DNA from: Pseudomarimonas arenosa
GTDB lineage: Bacteria > Pseudomonadota > Gammaproteobacteria > Xanthomonadales > Xanthomonadaceae
Direction: 5' to 3'
DNA length: 64,000 bases
NCBI RefSeq assembly: GCF_014841215.1
Contig: NZ_JACYTR010000006.1
Location: forward strand, 62,001 to 126,000
Shown: piece after piece, positions 19,614 through 28,586 of the stretch
Numbering within the stretch: position 1 is the stretch's first letter
Layout of the letters: each line of letters begins with the position of its first letter
Made by a program: the position numbers and the translations under genes
The notes under the pieces: model-generated
Database searches by the model: none
Told to the model about the DNA's origin: nothing
Seen by the model: only the letters and a program-made list of their open reading frames with translations

Positions 19614-20131
19614 GCAAGCCGGTGATCCTGCTTCGAGCCGGGGCGGTCATGCTGGTCGTCGGTGTTCTGGCCGGCTGTGCACCGAGTAGAGCGGAGCTCG
19701 AAGCCTATGTCGCAGACGTCAAGGCGCGGCCGGGCCCGCCGCTGGAGCCGCTGCCGGTCATGCAGCAGTTTGAGACCTTCGAGTATTCGGCCAATACCGA
19801 ACGCGATCCCTTCACCGCGCCGAAACAAGTCGATCAGACGTCAACCAACGGACTTAGACCCGATCCGGATCGGCGCAAGGAATATCTCGAAACCTTCCCA
19901 TTGGACGGCTTGACCATGGTCGGCTCATTGGGTGTCGGAAACGAAATGGTCGCCCTGGTGGTGGACCCGGAGAACGTGGTGCACCGAGTCACGCCCGGTA
20001 ACTTCCTGGGGCAGAACGAAGGTCGTGTGACGGCAATTTCAGAAAGCAAGATCAGTCTCATCGAGTTGGTGCCAGACGGCGCCGGCGCTTGGCTGGAGCG
20101 CCAAGCGGACTTAGCACTCGATGATCAATAG
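19610..20131 (+). CDS. pilP: Type IV pilus assembly lipoprotein PilP
   Basis: PilP connects PilNO to the outer-membrane secretin PilQ. The 173-residue protein has a lipoprotein signal with lipobox VLAGC (Cys23). A disordered linker is followed by the family's NTERDPFTAPK-like segment and a beta-sandwich domain (FPLDGLTMVGSLGVGNEMVALV). The ATGA overlap with pilO and the 18-base gap to pilQ keep it inside the operon. Confidence 0.96.
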   Translation: MSKPVILLRAGAVMLVVGVLAGCAPSRAELEAYVADVKARPGPPLEPLPVMQQFETFEYSANTERDPFTAPKQVDQTSTNGLRPDPDRRKEYLETFPLDGLTMVGSLGVGNEMVALVVDPENVVHRVTPGNFLGQNEGRVTAISESKISLIELVPDGAGAWLERQADLALDDQ

Positions 20132-20149
20132 GCAGCGGGGGAATTGAAG

Positions 20150-22390
20150 ATGACTGCTATCGGTCCAAAGGTGCGCGGCCAATCCGCGGTGGGGTTCGGT
20201 CTGAAAGCCCTGCTGCTCGGGTTGGGGATGCTGGCGGCGAATGCCCAGGCGGCCAACACACTGCGTGATATCCAATTCGCCTCCGAGGCCTCAGGCGTGG
20301 TGCAGATCACGCTGCAGCTCGACGGCCCGGCCAGTGATGCATCGGTATTCACCACCGACGATCCGCCGCGAATCGCCATCGATCTGCCTGAGACCATGAA
20401 TGCAGTCGAAAAGCGGCGCATCGCCGTAGGGGCAGGTGCCGCCAGTGCCATCACCGCTCTGGAAGCGAACGGTCGTACCCGAGTCGTGGTCGATCTGTTT
20501 CGGGCCGCCTCGTTCGAATCGCGGGTGGAAGCAAACCGCTTCATTCTGACGGTGGGTGCCGGTACGGGCGGTGGCGGCTTGGCTGCCAGCGTGGCCGCTG
20601 CCGCAAGTCAGAATGATCCGTCCAAGCAAACCAAGGACACCGCCTCGGTCAGAAACATCGACTTTCGACGTGGCGAAAATGGCGGCGGTCGGGTGATTGT
20701 GACCTTGAGCAATGAGAACCAGCCTGCTGACTATAACGACAGCGGTGAAGGAATCACCGTATCGTTCTCCGGCGCGATGGTGCCGGAAGCTCTGGCGCAG
20801 CGACTGGATGTGCGCGATTTTGCTACCCCGGTTGATATGGTGGAACTCAATCAGGGCAATGCCGGCGCGCGCTTGCGAATCGCCGCCTCAGGCAAGTATC
20901 AGGCGTCAGCCTACCAGTCCGGTGCCGAGTACGTGGTTGAACTCTCCCCGGTCGCCGAAGCAGCAGAGGGAGATGCGCTCGGCGTTCTGGAAGACGTGAA
21001 GACCTATGAAGGCACCCCGGTCACTTTCAACTTCCAGAACATCCCGGTTCGCACCGTGCTGCAGCTGGTGGCCGAAGAGTCCGGCCTGAATGTGGTGGCT
21101 GCCGATACCGTCACCGGCAACGTCACACTGCGCCTGATCAATGTCCCGTGGGACCAGGCTCTGGATATCGTTCTGCGGGCCAAGGGCCTGGATCAGCGCC
21201 GTGAGGGCAACGTGGTCTGGGTGGCGCCGCAGGCTGAACTGGCCGCCTATGAGCAGGCCAAGGCCGACGCCCGCTTGGCTCTGGAGCAGCGTGCTGAACT
21301 GATTACCGAGTACATCGCAGTGAACTACGGCAATGCCGAAGACTTGGCAAAACTGCTGACCGAGGAAAGCAAGCGTGCTACCGGAGGTGGCGGTGCGGCT
21401 CAGGGCAGTAGTTCGGGCTTCCTCTCGCCAAGGGGCAGTATTTCATTTGATCGCCGTACCAACACTTTGTTGGTCAACGATTCGGAAGAAAAGGTTCGCG
21501 AAGTGAAAGCCGTCGTCGCTCTGCTCGATCGTGCGGTCGATCAGGTGCTGATCGAGGCCCGTATCGTGGTTGCCTCGGAATCGTTTGCTCGCGAGCTGGG
21601 TGCACGTTTTGGCATCAGTGGTGGTTACGAGGATTCACGCGGAAACATCCTTACCAGCAGTGGCAGTGTCTTAGGCACCGATGCCATGGCCAATGCAGCT
21701 CTGGCCAATCGATTCAATGGTCGTGGTTCGGGCCTGCCGGTAGCGGCGCCCGGCGGCGTCGGTAGCGGCATCGTTACCCCTGCGCTCGGTGATCGCTTGA
21801 ACGTCAATCTGCCCGTCTCTGCTCCGACCGGCTCGATCGGTTTCGCCCTGCTTGGGGCTGACTATCTGCTGGATCTGGAATTGTCGGCACTCGAAGCTGA
21901 GGGGCGTGGCGAAGTGGTATCCAGTCCGCGCGTGATCACTGCCAATCAGCGCGAGGCATTCGTCAAACAAGGTGACGAAATCGGTTTTCCAGTGAGGCAG
22001 GGCAGTGGAGCTGATGCCACCACCACGATTCAATTTAAGGAAGTGGTGCTCGAACTGCGGGTGACGCCGACCATCACGCAGGATGGCCGCGTTGCCCTGA
22101 ACGTATTGGTCAAGAAGGACGAGGTGGCCGGGTTCTCCCCCACCGGCGAACCAAATATCACCAAGCGTGAAATTTCTACTGCGGTGTTAATGGATAACTC
22201 GCAGACGGTGGTTGTGGGCGGCGTGTACGAGTTCGAGTCCCGAGAGGACCTGAGCAAGGTGCCGTTCCTGGGTGACGTGCCCGTGTTGGGCAATCTGTTC
22301 CGCAACAAATCGCGGCGATCCAACAAGGCGGAGCTGTTGATTTTCATCACCCCGAAAATCCTAGACACCCAGAAGTCCGGGGCGCAGTAA
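20150..22390 (+). CDS. pilQ: Type IV pilus secretin PilQ
   Basis: PilQ forms the outer-membrane channel for the pilus. The start is ATG 20150 with GGGGGA about seven bases upstream; the in-frame TTG at 20144 is less likely. The 746-residue protein has a signal peptide (cut after ANAQA) and two peptidoglycan-binding AMIN domains (about residues 35-130 and 165-275). A secretin/TonB short N-terminal domain is at about 300-350 (VTFNFQNIPVRTVLQLVAEESGLN), followed by an N1-type domain. The C-terminal secretin barrel contains VPFLGDVPVLGNLFRNKS near the end. A Gly/Ser-rich loop sits between the N1-type domain and the barrel. Confidence 0.97.
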   Translation: MTAIGPKVRGQSAVGFGLKALLLGLGMLAANAQAANTLRDIQFASEASGVVQITLQLDGPASDASVFTTDDPPRIAIDLPETMNAVEKRRIAVGAGAASAITALEANGRTRVVVDLFRAASFESRVEANRFILTVGAGTGGGGLAASVAAAASQNDPSKQTKDTASVRNIDFRRGENGGGRVIVTLSNENQPADYNDSGEGITVSFSGAMVPEALAQRLDVRDFATPVDMVELNQGNAGARLRIAASGKYQASAYQSGAEYVVELSPVAEAAEGDALGVLEDVKTYEGTPVTFNFQNIPVRTVLQLVAEESGLNVVAADTVTGNVTLRLINVPWDQALDIVLRAKGLDQRREGNVVWVAPQAELAAYEQAKADARLALEQRAELITEYIAVNYGNAEDLAKLLTEESKRATGGGGAAQGSSSGFLSPRGSISFDRRTNTLLVNDSEEKVREVKAVVALLDRAVDQVLIEARIVVASESFARELGARFGISGGYEDSRGNILTSSGSVLGTDAMANAALANRFNGRGSGLPVAAPGGVGSGIVTPALGDRLNVNLPVSAPTGSIGFALLGADYLLDLELSALEAEGRGEVVSSPRVITANQREAFVKQGDEIGFPVRQGSGADATTTIQFKEVVLELRVTPTITQDGRVALNVLVKKDEVAGFSPTGEPNITKREISTAVLMDNSQTVVVGGVYEFESREDLSKVPFLGDVPVLGNLFRNKSRRSNKAELLIFITPKILDTQKSGAQ

Positions 22391-22454
22391 GCAAAGCCCC
22401 TCTAAGCATGGACGTTGTAGGCCGCAAGGCGTTCCCGGAATCGCGGAGACAGGT

Positions 22455-25058
22455 ATGAAAGTGTTGAACTTTGCTCGATCAATGTGTCTGGTGGCCAGTG
22501 CTGCCATCTTGACCGCCTGTGGCGGTGGAGGCGGAAGTGGCAATGACTCTGGCTTTAACCCGCCGGGTATTTCGGTGTCCGCCTCGGCGACATCCGGATC
22601 GGTGCAAGCTGGCCGGACGGTAGACATCACCGTCCGGGTGACGCAAGCGGGTGGAGCGCCGATCGTTGACGGTACTCGTGTGTTGGGAGCGGTTTCACCG
22701 GCGAACATCGGTAGCATCGTGTCGATCGGGCCCAATGGCCCTACCGGCAACAATGAGGCTGCCACCGTCGGAGGCTTGGCCAGCTTCCGCTTCACCGGCA
22801 CTTCCCAGGGCAACGCCCTTTTGACCTTCTCGGCGCAGGATCCTTCAACGCCAGGTCGCAATATCAGCGCCAGTGTCACGGTCCAGGTGACCGCCGGCAT
22901 CGAGCGCCTGACCTTGGAGGCGACTACGACGACCCTGCCGATCAATGCCTTCAACGTGCGGCAGTTCATTGGCTCGCCTTACATGGCCGAGGTCACCATC
23001 ACCCTGCGCAGCTCCAGCGGGCAACTGGTCAACCAGCCCGATGGTGTCGCCGTGTCGGTGAATCCGGTCGGTATCACCGGCGGATTCTCGACCCTGGACG
23101 ATCCAGAAACCGATGACGTGAACGAGTTCTCGGACATTCGACTGGGTCAGGGACCAGTCGACGTCGTCGCTGGCAAGGCGACGGTATTCATGCATTCGTT
23201 GAATTTCGCCGGTCAATCCACCATGACCGTGACCGGTACGGATCCGGATACCAATGAAACGGTGACCGCATCCCTGGTCTTCAACATCGTCTCGACCACA
23301 ACGAATCTGCCTGCCGAGGTTGCCGTCAGCCCAACCACGGCCCCGCAATACATTCAAAGCTCAGGTGGGAACACGTCAGGACAGTTTGAAGTACGGGTCA
23401 ATGACGCCATCGGGCAGCCGGTGCCCAACCCGGTTGCAGGTTCCAATGCCTTCAACAATGTGCGACTGGAGATCATCGGTGATGCCAACGGTGCTCGTCT
23501 GACCGGCATCAACGCTCAGGGGCAATCGGTTTCCGGTACTGCCATCAGCGTGCGCACCATCGGCGGCATTACCGGCGGCGCCCTGATCAGCGGTACCATT
23601 CCAGGCAACGTGCTGATCCGCGCCACCTCGGATCGCGCCGACAACAACGTCGACAACGGTGTGAGTGACGCAGTGACCGGCCAACGTACGGTCGCCGTGT
23701 CCGATGGTGTGCTGTTCGACCTTGATATCACGACGCCGATTCAGGGTGCGATCGTGGTCAACCCGCCCGATATCACCTCGCAGCCTGGCGATATCCCGCC
23801 GGCTCCGGATGCGACCTACAGCCTGACCGTGTCAGCCATCGCGACCGATCGCCTGGGCAATCCGGTGCTGCCCGGCACCACCATCTCGTTCGGCAATATC
23901 GACGAGCCACAGGCCAGCGGTTTTGGCGACTTCTTCCTGTCCGGCCTGGATGGCAATCCGCTGGAGGGTGGCGTCACCTTCAACGCGCCGGGCGGCGCCT
24001 TCACCTTTGCCGGTGGCGGTGCCGGTCCGGGCGATGCGTTGGTGCTGTTTGGCGAGGATGTGATTGGCAATCGTGATCACGAAAGTGCGCGTCGCGTGGC
24101 TTCGGTGCAGACCAACACCACGCTGACCGTCAATCGTCGCTTCAACAACAACGACACGACCGGCGCGGTGGTGAACAGCGGCCCCGTGCTGCCCTACATC
24201 ATCGGCCGCAGTGCTGATGGCAATATCACCGCCTCGGGCACCACCAATGAAATCGGCGTGGTGACCGTCAAGATGAACTATCCGGTCTCCAAGCTCGGTA
24301 AGAGCGTTGTGGTCTGGGCCCAGGGTGATGGCGATCTGGTAGGTGGAACGCCGGAAACCGTCGCCGATGTGGAAGGGCTGGTGTTTGCCGGCGTGGCGCC
24401 GGCAACCCTGAGTGTGTTCCCGAGCACCATACCGGGCAATGCCAGTGCAGCCGTAACCGCCTGCGTATTCGATGCACTGGGTTCGGGCATCGGCGGTGTA
24501 ACGGTGGGCTTCGCCTTTGAGTCGCTGGACGGCGGCCAGGGCGATCTGGATGGCGTGGCGTCATCGGGCACTTTTGCCAACGTCACGGGATTCAACGGTT
24601 GCACCTCGGGCGTTGCCACCACCACGGGCATCACGTCCTCGGGTGGTGCCCTGCGCATCAGTGCGCTGGGTGAGTCTGACACCATCGATATCGAAATCGG
24701 CGAGCTGATCCTCACCGCCAATCCGGCACTGTTCGTTGGCGCTGGTGGCACTACCACCTTGCGTCTGGTTGATGCTGGCGGAAATCCGGTAGCCAACGCC
24801 CAGATCTCGGGCACCTGCACCGGCAGCGGCGGGGCGAATGTCTCCACGTCACCGGTGGGCAACGGTGTGACCAATGCCAACGGTGAGGCTGACTTCGATA
24901 TCTTCACCAGCAATCTGAACCAAATTGGTTCAGCCGGTGAGGGCACCTGCACCTATGAAGTGGCGGGTGGTGATCCGTCGGTTGACGTCACGATCCAGGG
25001 TATCGATCTGTGCAGCATCGGTGTCAGTCCGCAGCCCCCGGGTTGCCCGACACCCTAA
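22455..25058 (+). CDS. Large Ig-like (bacterial Big-type) surface lipoprotein
   Basis: This 867-residue protein has a lipoprotein signal with lipobox LTAC (Cys22), followed by a Gly-rich linker. The rest is a chain of beta-rich modules with alternating Thr/Val/Gly/Asn. Recurrent patterns such as SVSASATSGSVQAGRTVDITVRV and NPALFVGAGGTTTLRLVDAGG resemble Big_1/invasin-type immunoglobulin folds. A few cysteines sit in the last third. There is no enzymatic motif. It starts 64 bases after pilQ, in the place often taken by aroK-aroB, and ends at a strong terminator, so it is probably the last gene of the pil operon. A role as an outer-membrane adhesin or pilus-associated structural protein is inference. 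Confidence 0.75.
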   Translation: MKVLNFARSMCLVASAAILTACGGGGGSGNDSGFNPPGISVSASATSGSVQAGRTVDITVRVTQAGGAPIVDGTRVLGAVSPANIGSIVSIGPNGPTGNNEAATVGGLASFRFTGTSQGNALLTFSAQDPSTPGRNISASVTVQVTAGIERLTLEATTTTLPINAFNVRQFIGSPYMAEVTITLRSSSGQLVNQPDGVAVSVNPVGITGGFSTLDDPETDDVNEFSDIRLGQGPVDVVAGKATVFMHSLNFAGQSTMTVTGTDPDTNETVTASLVFNIVSTTTNLPAEVAVSPTTAPQYIQSSGGNTSGQFEVRVNDAIGQPVPNPVAGSNAFNNVRLEIIGDANGARLTGINAQGQSVSGTAISVRTIGGITGGALISGTIPGNVLIRATSDRADNNVDNGVSDAVTGQRTVAVSDGVLFDLDITTPIQGAIVVNPPDITSQPGDIPPAPDATYSLTVSAIATDRLGNPVLPGTTISFGNIDEPQASGFGDFFLSGLDGNPLEGGVTFNAPGGAFTFAGGGAGPGDALVLFGEDVIGNRDHESARRVASVQTNTTLTVNRRFNNNDTTGAVVNSGPVLPYIIGRSADGNITASGTTNEIGVVTVKMNYPVSKLGKSVVVWAQGDGDLVGGTPETVADVEGLVFAGVAPATLSVFPSTIPGNASAAVTACVFDALGSGIGGVTVGFAFESLDGGQGDLDGVASSGTFANVTGFNGCTSGVATTTGITSSGGALRISALGESDTIDIEIGELILTANPALFVGAGGTTTLRLVDAGGNPVANAQISGTCTGSGGANVSTSPVGNGVTNANGEADFDIFTSNLNQIGSAGEGTCTYEVAGGDPSVDVTIQGIDLCSIGVSPQPPGCPTP

Positions 25059-25077
25059 GCCTGTTTCATCGCGCTTT

Positions 25078-25112
25078 AAAGCAAACGCCCGGCTCAGCCG
25101 GGCGTTTGCTTT
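25078..25112 (+). terminator. Strong bidirectional-type terminator closing the pil operon
   Basis: Two perfect 17-base arms (25078-25094 and 25096-25112) with a minimal loop start with AAA and end with TTT, 20 bases after the lipoprotein gene stop. The shape is that of a rho-independent terminator usable on either strand. Confidence 0.85.
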
Positions 25113-25164
25113 CCCGGACCAAGGAACTCTGGACCGCACCTCGGGGAACTCACACGCCCAGCTG

Positions 25165-25189
25165 ATTGTCCGAGCTAGTTGCGGACAAT
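25165..25189. promoter_or_regulatory. Inverted repeat upstream of moxR (candidate operator)
   Basis: ATTGTCCG (25165-25172) and its exact complement CGGACAAT (25182-25189) are separated by nine bases. The centre lies about 35 bases before the moxR start. The spacing suits a dimeric regulator, but an RNA hairpin is also possible. Confidence 0.45.
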
Positions 25190-25211
25190 GGATCATGGGG
25201 AGCGCTCAGGC

Positions 25212-26204
25212 ATGGACATGGAAACGGGCTCAGGGAGATGCAGCAAGTTCCACCAACTTCAGCGCCAGCTGCAGGCGAGCATTCTCGGTCAGCCCGTTCT
25301 CGTTGAGAGGTTGTTGATTGCGCTGCTCGCTGACGGGCATTTGCTGGTCGAGGGCGCTCCCGGTCTGGCCAAGACCACGGCGATCAAGCGCTTGTCGAAT
25401 TGTCTTGACGCCAAGTTTCAGCGCATTCAGTTCACACCGGATCTTCTGCCCGCCGACCTCACCGGTACCGATATTTTTCGACCACAGGAAGGTCGCTTCG
25501 AGTTTCAGGCCGGCCCTTTGTTTCACAATGTATTGCTGGCCGATGAGATCAATCGAGCGCCGGCGAAAGTGCAGTCGGCATTGCTCGAGGCCATGGGCGA
25601 ACGGCAGGTCTCGGTCGGGCGGGTGACTTACCCGCTACCGCCGCTGTTCCTGGTGATGGCGACGCAGAATCCCATTGAGCAGGAAGGTACATATCCCCTG
25701 CCGGAAGCCCAGCTCGATCGCTTTCTGATGCACGTCAGGATCGATTACCCGAGTCCGGTGACCGAACGCGAGATTCTACAGTTGGCGAGGCGCGAACAGC
25801 GCGGCGAACCAGCGGCGCTGGATCAGCAGCAGCCAGGGGCGAAGCTGAGTCAGGAGGATGTCTTTGCCGCGCGCCGAGACGTCATGCAGGTCCATGTGTC
25901 GGAGTTGGTGGAGGCCTATCTGGTGGAGCTTGTCCTGGCAAGTCGTGGGCAGTCGCAGCATGCTGCCGATGTGGCCCGACAGATCGCCTTTGGATCCAGC
26001 CCGCGTGGCACCATCGCCTTGGACCGCTGCGCCCGTGCCCACGCCTGGTTGCATGGCAGAGACTATGTAACGCCGGAAGATGTTCGAGCCATCGCAGTCG
26101 ACGCACTGCAGCATCGTATCGTGCTTGACCTCGAAGCTGTGGCTGAGGCGACCCAGCCAGGGGCAGTGATTCAGCGCTTGCTTGATGCCGTACCGTCGCC
26201 GTAA
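25212..26204 (+). CDS. MoxR family AAA+ ATPase
   Basis: MoxR ATPases act as chaperones that activate or assemble metal- or VWA-containing partners. I place the start at ATG 25212, preceded by GGGGAG; the frame is open a little further upstream. The 330-residue protein has Walker A GAPGLAKTT, Walker B LLADEINRAPAKVQSALLEAM, sensor 1 ATQNPIEQEGTYPLPEAQLDRFLMH, and the C-terminal lid domain (SPRGTIALDRCARAHAWLHGRDYVTPEDV). It is the first gene of a six-gene MoxR/Bat operon with gaps of nine bases or fewer, or overlaps. Confidence 0.95.
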   Translation: MDMETGSGRCSKFHQLQRQLQASILGQPVLVERLLIALLADGHLLVEGAPGLAKTTAIKRLSNCLDAKFQRIQFTPDLLPADLTGTDIFRPQEGRFEFQAGPLFHNVLLADEINRAPAKVQSALLEAMGERQVSVGRVTYPLPPLFLVMATQNPIEQEGTYPLPEAQLDRFLMHVRIDYPSPVTEREILQLARREQRGEPAALDQQQPGAKLSQEDVFAARRDVMQVHVSELVEAYLVELVLASRGQSQHAADVARQIAFGSSPRGTIALDRCARAHAWLHGRDYVTPEDVRAIAVDALQHRIVLDLEAVAEATQPGAVIQRLLDAVPSP

Positions 26205-26209
26205 TCGGT

Positions 26210-27106
26210 ATGGAGGAGCATCCGCTGCAAGCAAGTCTTGCCGAGTTGATCGCTTTGCGCAGCTCGGCCGGACAATTGCTGCGCCATTCTCGACGAAGCA
26301 GTCGGCACTTGCAAAGTGGCGGACTGCACACGCCGTTTCGTGGTCGTGGCATGGAGTACGCCGAATCGCGTCCCTATGCCTTGGGCGATGATGCTCGACA
26401 CATCGACTGGCGCGTGTCAGCGCGTAGCGGTCAGCTCCATAGCAAGCTATTTCACCCAGAGCGTGATCGCATAAGCGCGGTAGTCATCGAGAGCTCGGCG
26501 GCTATGCGATTTGCTACCCGCGGAGCCTTGAAATTGGTGCAGGCGGCAAGGTTGGCCTCGCTCTTCGTCTGGCACGCGGTGGTGCAGGGCGATCGGGTGA
26601 CGGTCGCAGGATTTCCACACGCCCTGGCGGCGCAGCGTCCAACCGGCGGCGAGCGCGGCGCGCTGCGGGTTCTGCATGCCTTGGTAGAGTGCCAAGGTCG
26701 CGACCGACAGCTGCCTACCACGGATGACATCGGGTTGTCGGCAGCGCTGCGCCAACTCGACAACCAATTGCGTACCGGCGCGCATCTGCTACTGTTGTTG
26801 GATGCGCGCTCGCTGGACGAGTCGGCTGTGCAGCGCCTGCGTGGCCTGGTTCGTCGTCACGACGTGTTGGCCTGCATCTTGATGGACCCGTTGGAAATCG
26901 AAGCCCTGCCGCCTGGCCGGTATCCCGTCAGCCTCCCCGGTTCAACAACCCTGGACGATGCACGCCGCCTGCAGCAGGAGGCGATGACACGCGGTCAGCA
27001 AGCACTGCAAGAGCTCAGGCAATTAGGCATTCGGACCTGCGCAGTGCGCACCGATCAGCCGCCAGTGGAGGCTTTGGCCGGGCTGCTATCGGGACGGAGT
27101 GGCTAG
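26210..27106 (+). CDS. DUF58 domain protein of the MoxR/Bat operon
   Basis: This 298-residue protein carries the DUF58 signature GMEYAESRPYALGDDARHIDWRVSAR. A region resembling a VWA fold follows (ISAVVIESSAAMRF, then HLLLLLDARSLDE). In the usual DUF58 position for DxSxS it reads ESSAAM, so the metal site may be degenerate. There is no transmembrane segment. It starts five bases after moxR. DUF58 proteins occur almost always with MoxR and are thought to act with it on membrane VWA partners; their molecular role is not settled. Confidence 0.92.
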   Translation: MEEHPLQASLAELIALRSSAGQLLRHSRRSSRHLQSGGLHTPFRGRGMEYAESRPYALGDDARHIDWRVSARSGQLHSKLFHPERDRISAVVIESSAAMRFATRGALKLVQAARLASLFVWHAVVQGDRVTVAGFPHALAAQRPTGGERGALRVLHALVECQGRDRQLPTTDDIGLSAALRQLDNQLRTGAHLLLLLDARSLDESAVQRLRGLVRRHDVLACILMDPLEIEALPPGRYPVSLPGSTTLDDARRLQQEAMTRGQQALQELRQLGIRTCAVRTDQPPVEALAGLLSGRSG

Positions 27107-27114
27107 TCACAACC

Positions 27115-27582
27115 ATGATGGACGATGCATTGCCACTGAAGGATATCCACTTGCCGCCCGAGCCCAGCTTCTGGCCTCTGGCACCGGGCTGGTGGCTGCT
27201 CTTGCCCGCGCTCGCGGTCGGTGTGCCTTTGATCATCGGCGGCTTGCGCTGGTGGTTGCCTCGACTGCGCCGAATGCGTCGACGACGAGATCGAAGTCGG
27301 CAGTGGTTCGCCACCATGACCGCCACTGAGGACCCGCTGCGACGCCTGCAGATGGCGCTGGAATTGGCCCGGCGCTGTGCGCTTGACGACGACCCGCGAA
27401 CAGCCAGATTGCACGGTGCCGATTGGCTTGCCTTGTTGGTCGACGACCGCCAGAACGAAGAGGAGCGAACTGTGTGGGTCGACCGGCTGGCTTCGCTGCC
27501 GTTTCAGAAGTCGACATCGCCCGCCGAGGCTGACGCGTTGATCGATCTCTTACGAAATCGCGTGTTAAGAGGCTTTGGATGA
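27115..27582 (+). CDS. DUF4381 membrane protein
   Basis: This 155-residue protein fits DUF4381. It has a short N-terminal LKDIHLPPEPSFWPLAPGWWLL motif, one transmembrane helix (about residues 25-50), a basic stretch (RRLRRMRRRRDRSR) marking the cytoplasmic side, and a helical C-terminal domain. It sits eight bases after the DUF58 gene and overlaps batA by four bases (ATGA). The conserved position suggests a membrane partner of the Bat complex. Confidence 0.85.
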   Translation: MMDDALPLKDIHLPPEPSFWPLAPGWWLLLPALAVGVPLIIGGLRWWLPRLRRMRRRRDRSRQWFATMTATEDPLRRLQMALELARRCALDDDPRTARLHGADWLALLVDDRQNEEERTVWVDRLASLPFQKSTSPAEADALIDLLRNRVLRGFG

Positions 27583-28586
27583 TCAGCCTGCTGTGGCCTT
27601 GGTTGTTGATCGTCTTGCCGCTGCCTTGGCTGGCGTCGCGCTGGTTGCCGCCGGCCAAGGGTGCGCAGCGCTGGGTGCTGCCCTGGGTATTGGGCACTGC
27701 GGACAATCTCGTGGGTCAAGGGTCTGAACCCAAAATAGGCGCAAGCCGACAGCCCTGGTTGGCGTGGCTTGCCTGGTGCGCACTATGTCTGGCGGTAGCT
27801 CAGCCGGTGCGCTACGACGAGCTAAAGTCGCTACAGACCACCGGTCGTGATCTGATGCTGGCGGTGGATATTTCAGAAAGCATGGGCACCGCCGACATGC
27901 GAGTTGCGGGTCGGCGTGTCGATCGACTGTCCGCTGTTCAGGCGGTGCTCGGAGATTTCATCGAGCGGCGCGCGGGTGATCGCCTGGGCCTGATATTGTT
28001 TGGTCAACGCGCGTATCTGGTAACGCCCCTGACGCTGGATCGTGACAGTGTGCGCTATCAGCTGGAAACCAGCGCCATTGGCTTGGCAGGCAACTACACG
28101 GCGATCGGCGATGCCCTGGCGCTGGCGGTAAAGCGGTTGCACGATCGCCCAGAATCACAGCGCATCGTTCTGCTACTGACCGACGGTACCAACACCGCCG
28201 GAGAGCTCAGTCCTGACCGTGCAACGCAACTTGCAGTTGAATTGGGAGTACGGGTCTACACGATCGGCTTTGGCGGCGAGGGCAATCAAGACTACTTTGG
28301 GCTGGTGCTCGGCCCGCGTGGCCCGGAAATTGACGAGCAGTCATTGCAAAGCATTGCCGCGGCGACGGGTGGTCAATACTTTCGGGCGCGTGATGTCAAT
28401 GAACTGGCGGGCATCTACCAGGCACTCGACGCGCTTGAGCCGCTGGAGTTCGATGCGCCGGACGTTCAGCTGCAACGGCCCTTGTTCCACTATCCACTGG
28501 CGCTGAGCGTTCTTTGTATGCTCGCAGCCCTGTGGCCGCAAGGCCGAAGGCCGCGCACTGCGCCCTCAGCGGAGTGGCAGCCATGA
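27579..28586 (+). CDS. batA: BatA-type membrane VWA protein
   Basis: This 335-residue protein has transmembrane helices at both ends (about residues 3-22 and 306-324) with a VWA domain between. The MIDAS metal site is intact: DISES near residue 96, Thr in GNYTAIGDALALA, and Asp in VLLLTDGTNTAG. The domain should therefore bind a divalent cation and a protein ligand. Bat proteins were named for Bacteroides aerotolerance, but their function in proteobacteria is poorly defined. The gene overlaps batB by four bases. Confidence 0.92.
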   Translation: MISLLWPWLLIVLPLPWLASRWLPPAKGAQRWVLPWVLGTADNLVGQGSEPKIGASRQPWLAWLAWCALCLAVAQPVRYDELKSLQTTGRDLMLAVDISESMGTADMRVAGRRVDRLSAVQAVLGDFIERRAGDRLGLILFGQRAYLVTPLTLDRDSVRYQLETSAIGLAGNYTAIGDALALAVKRLHDRPESQRIVLLLTDGTNTAGELSPDRATQLAVELGVRVYTIGFGGEGNQDYFGLVLGPRGPEIDEQSLQSIAAATGGQYFRARDVNELAGIYQALDALEPLEFDAPDVQLQRPLFHYPLALSVLCMLAALWPQGRRPRTAPSAEWQP

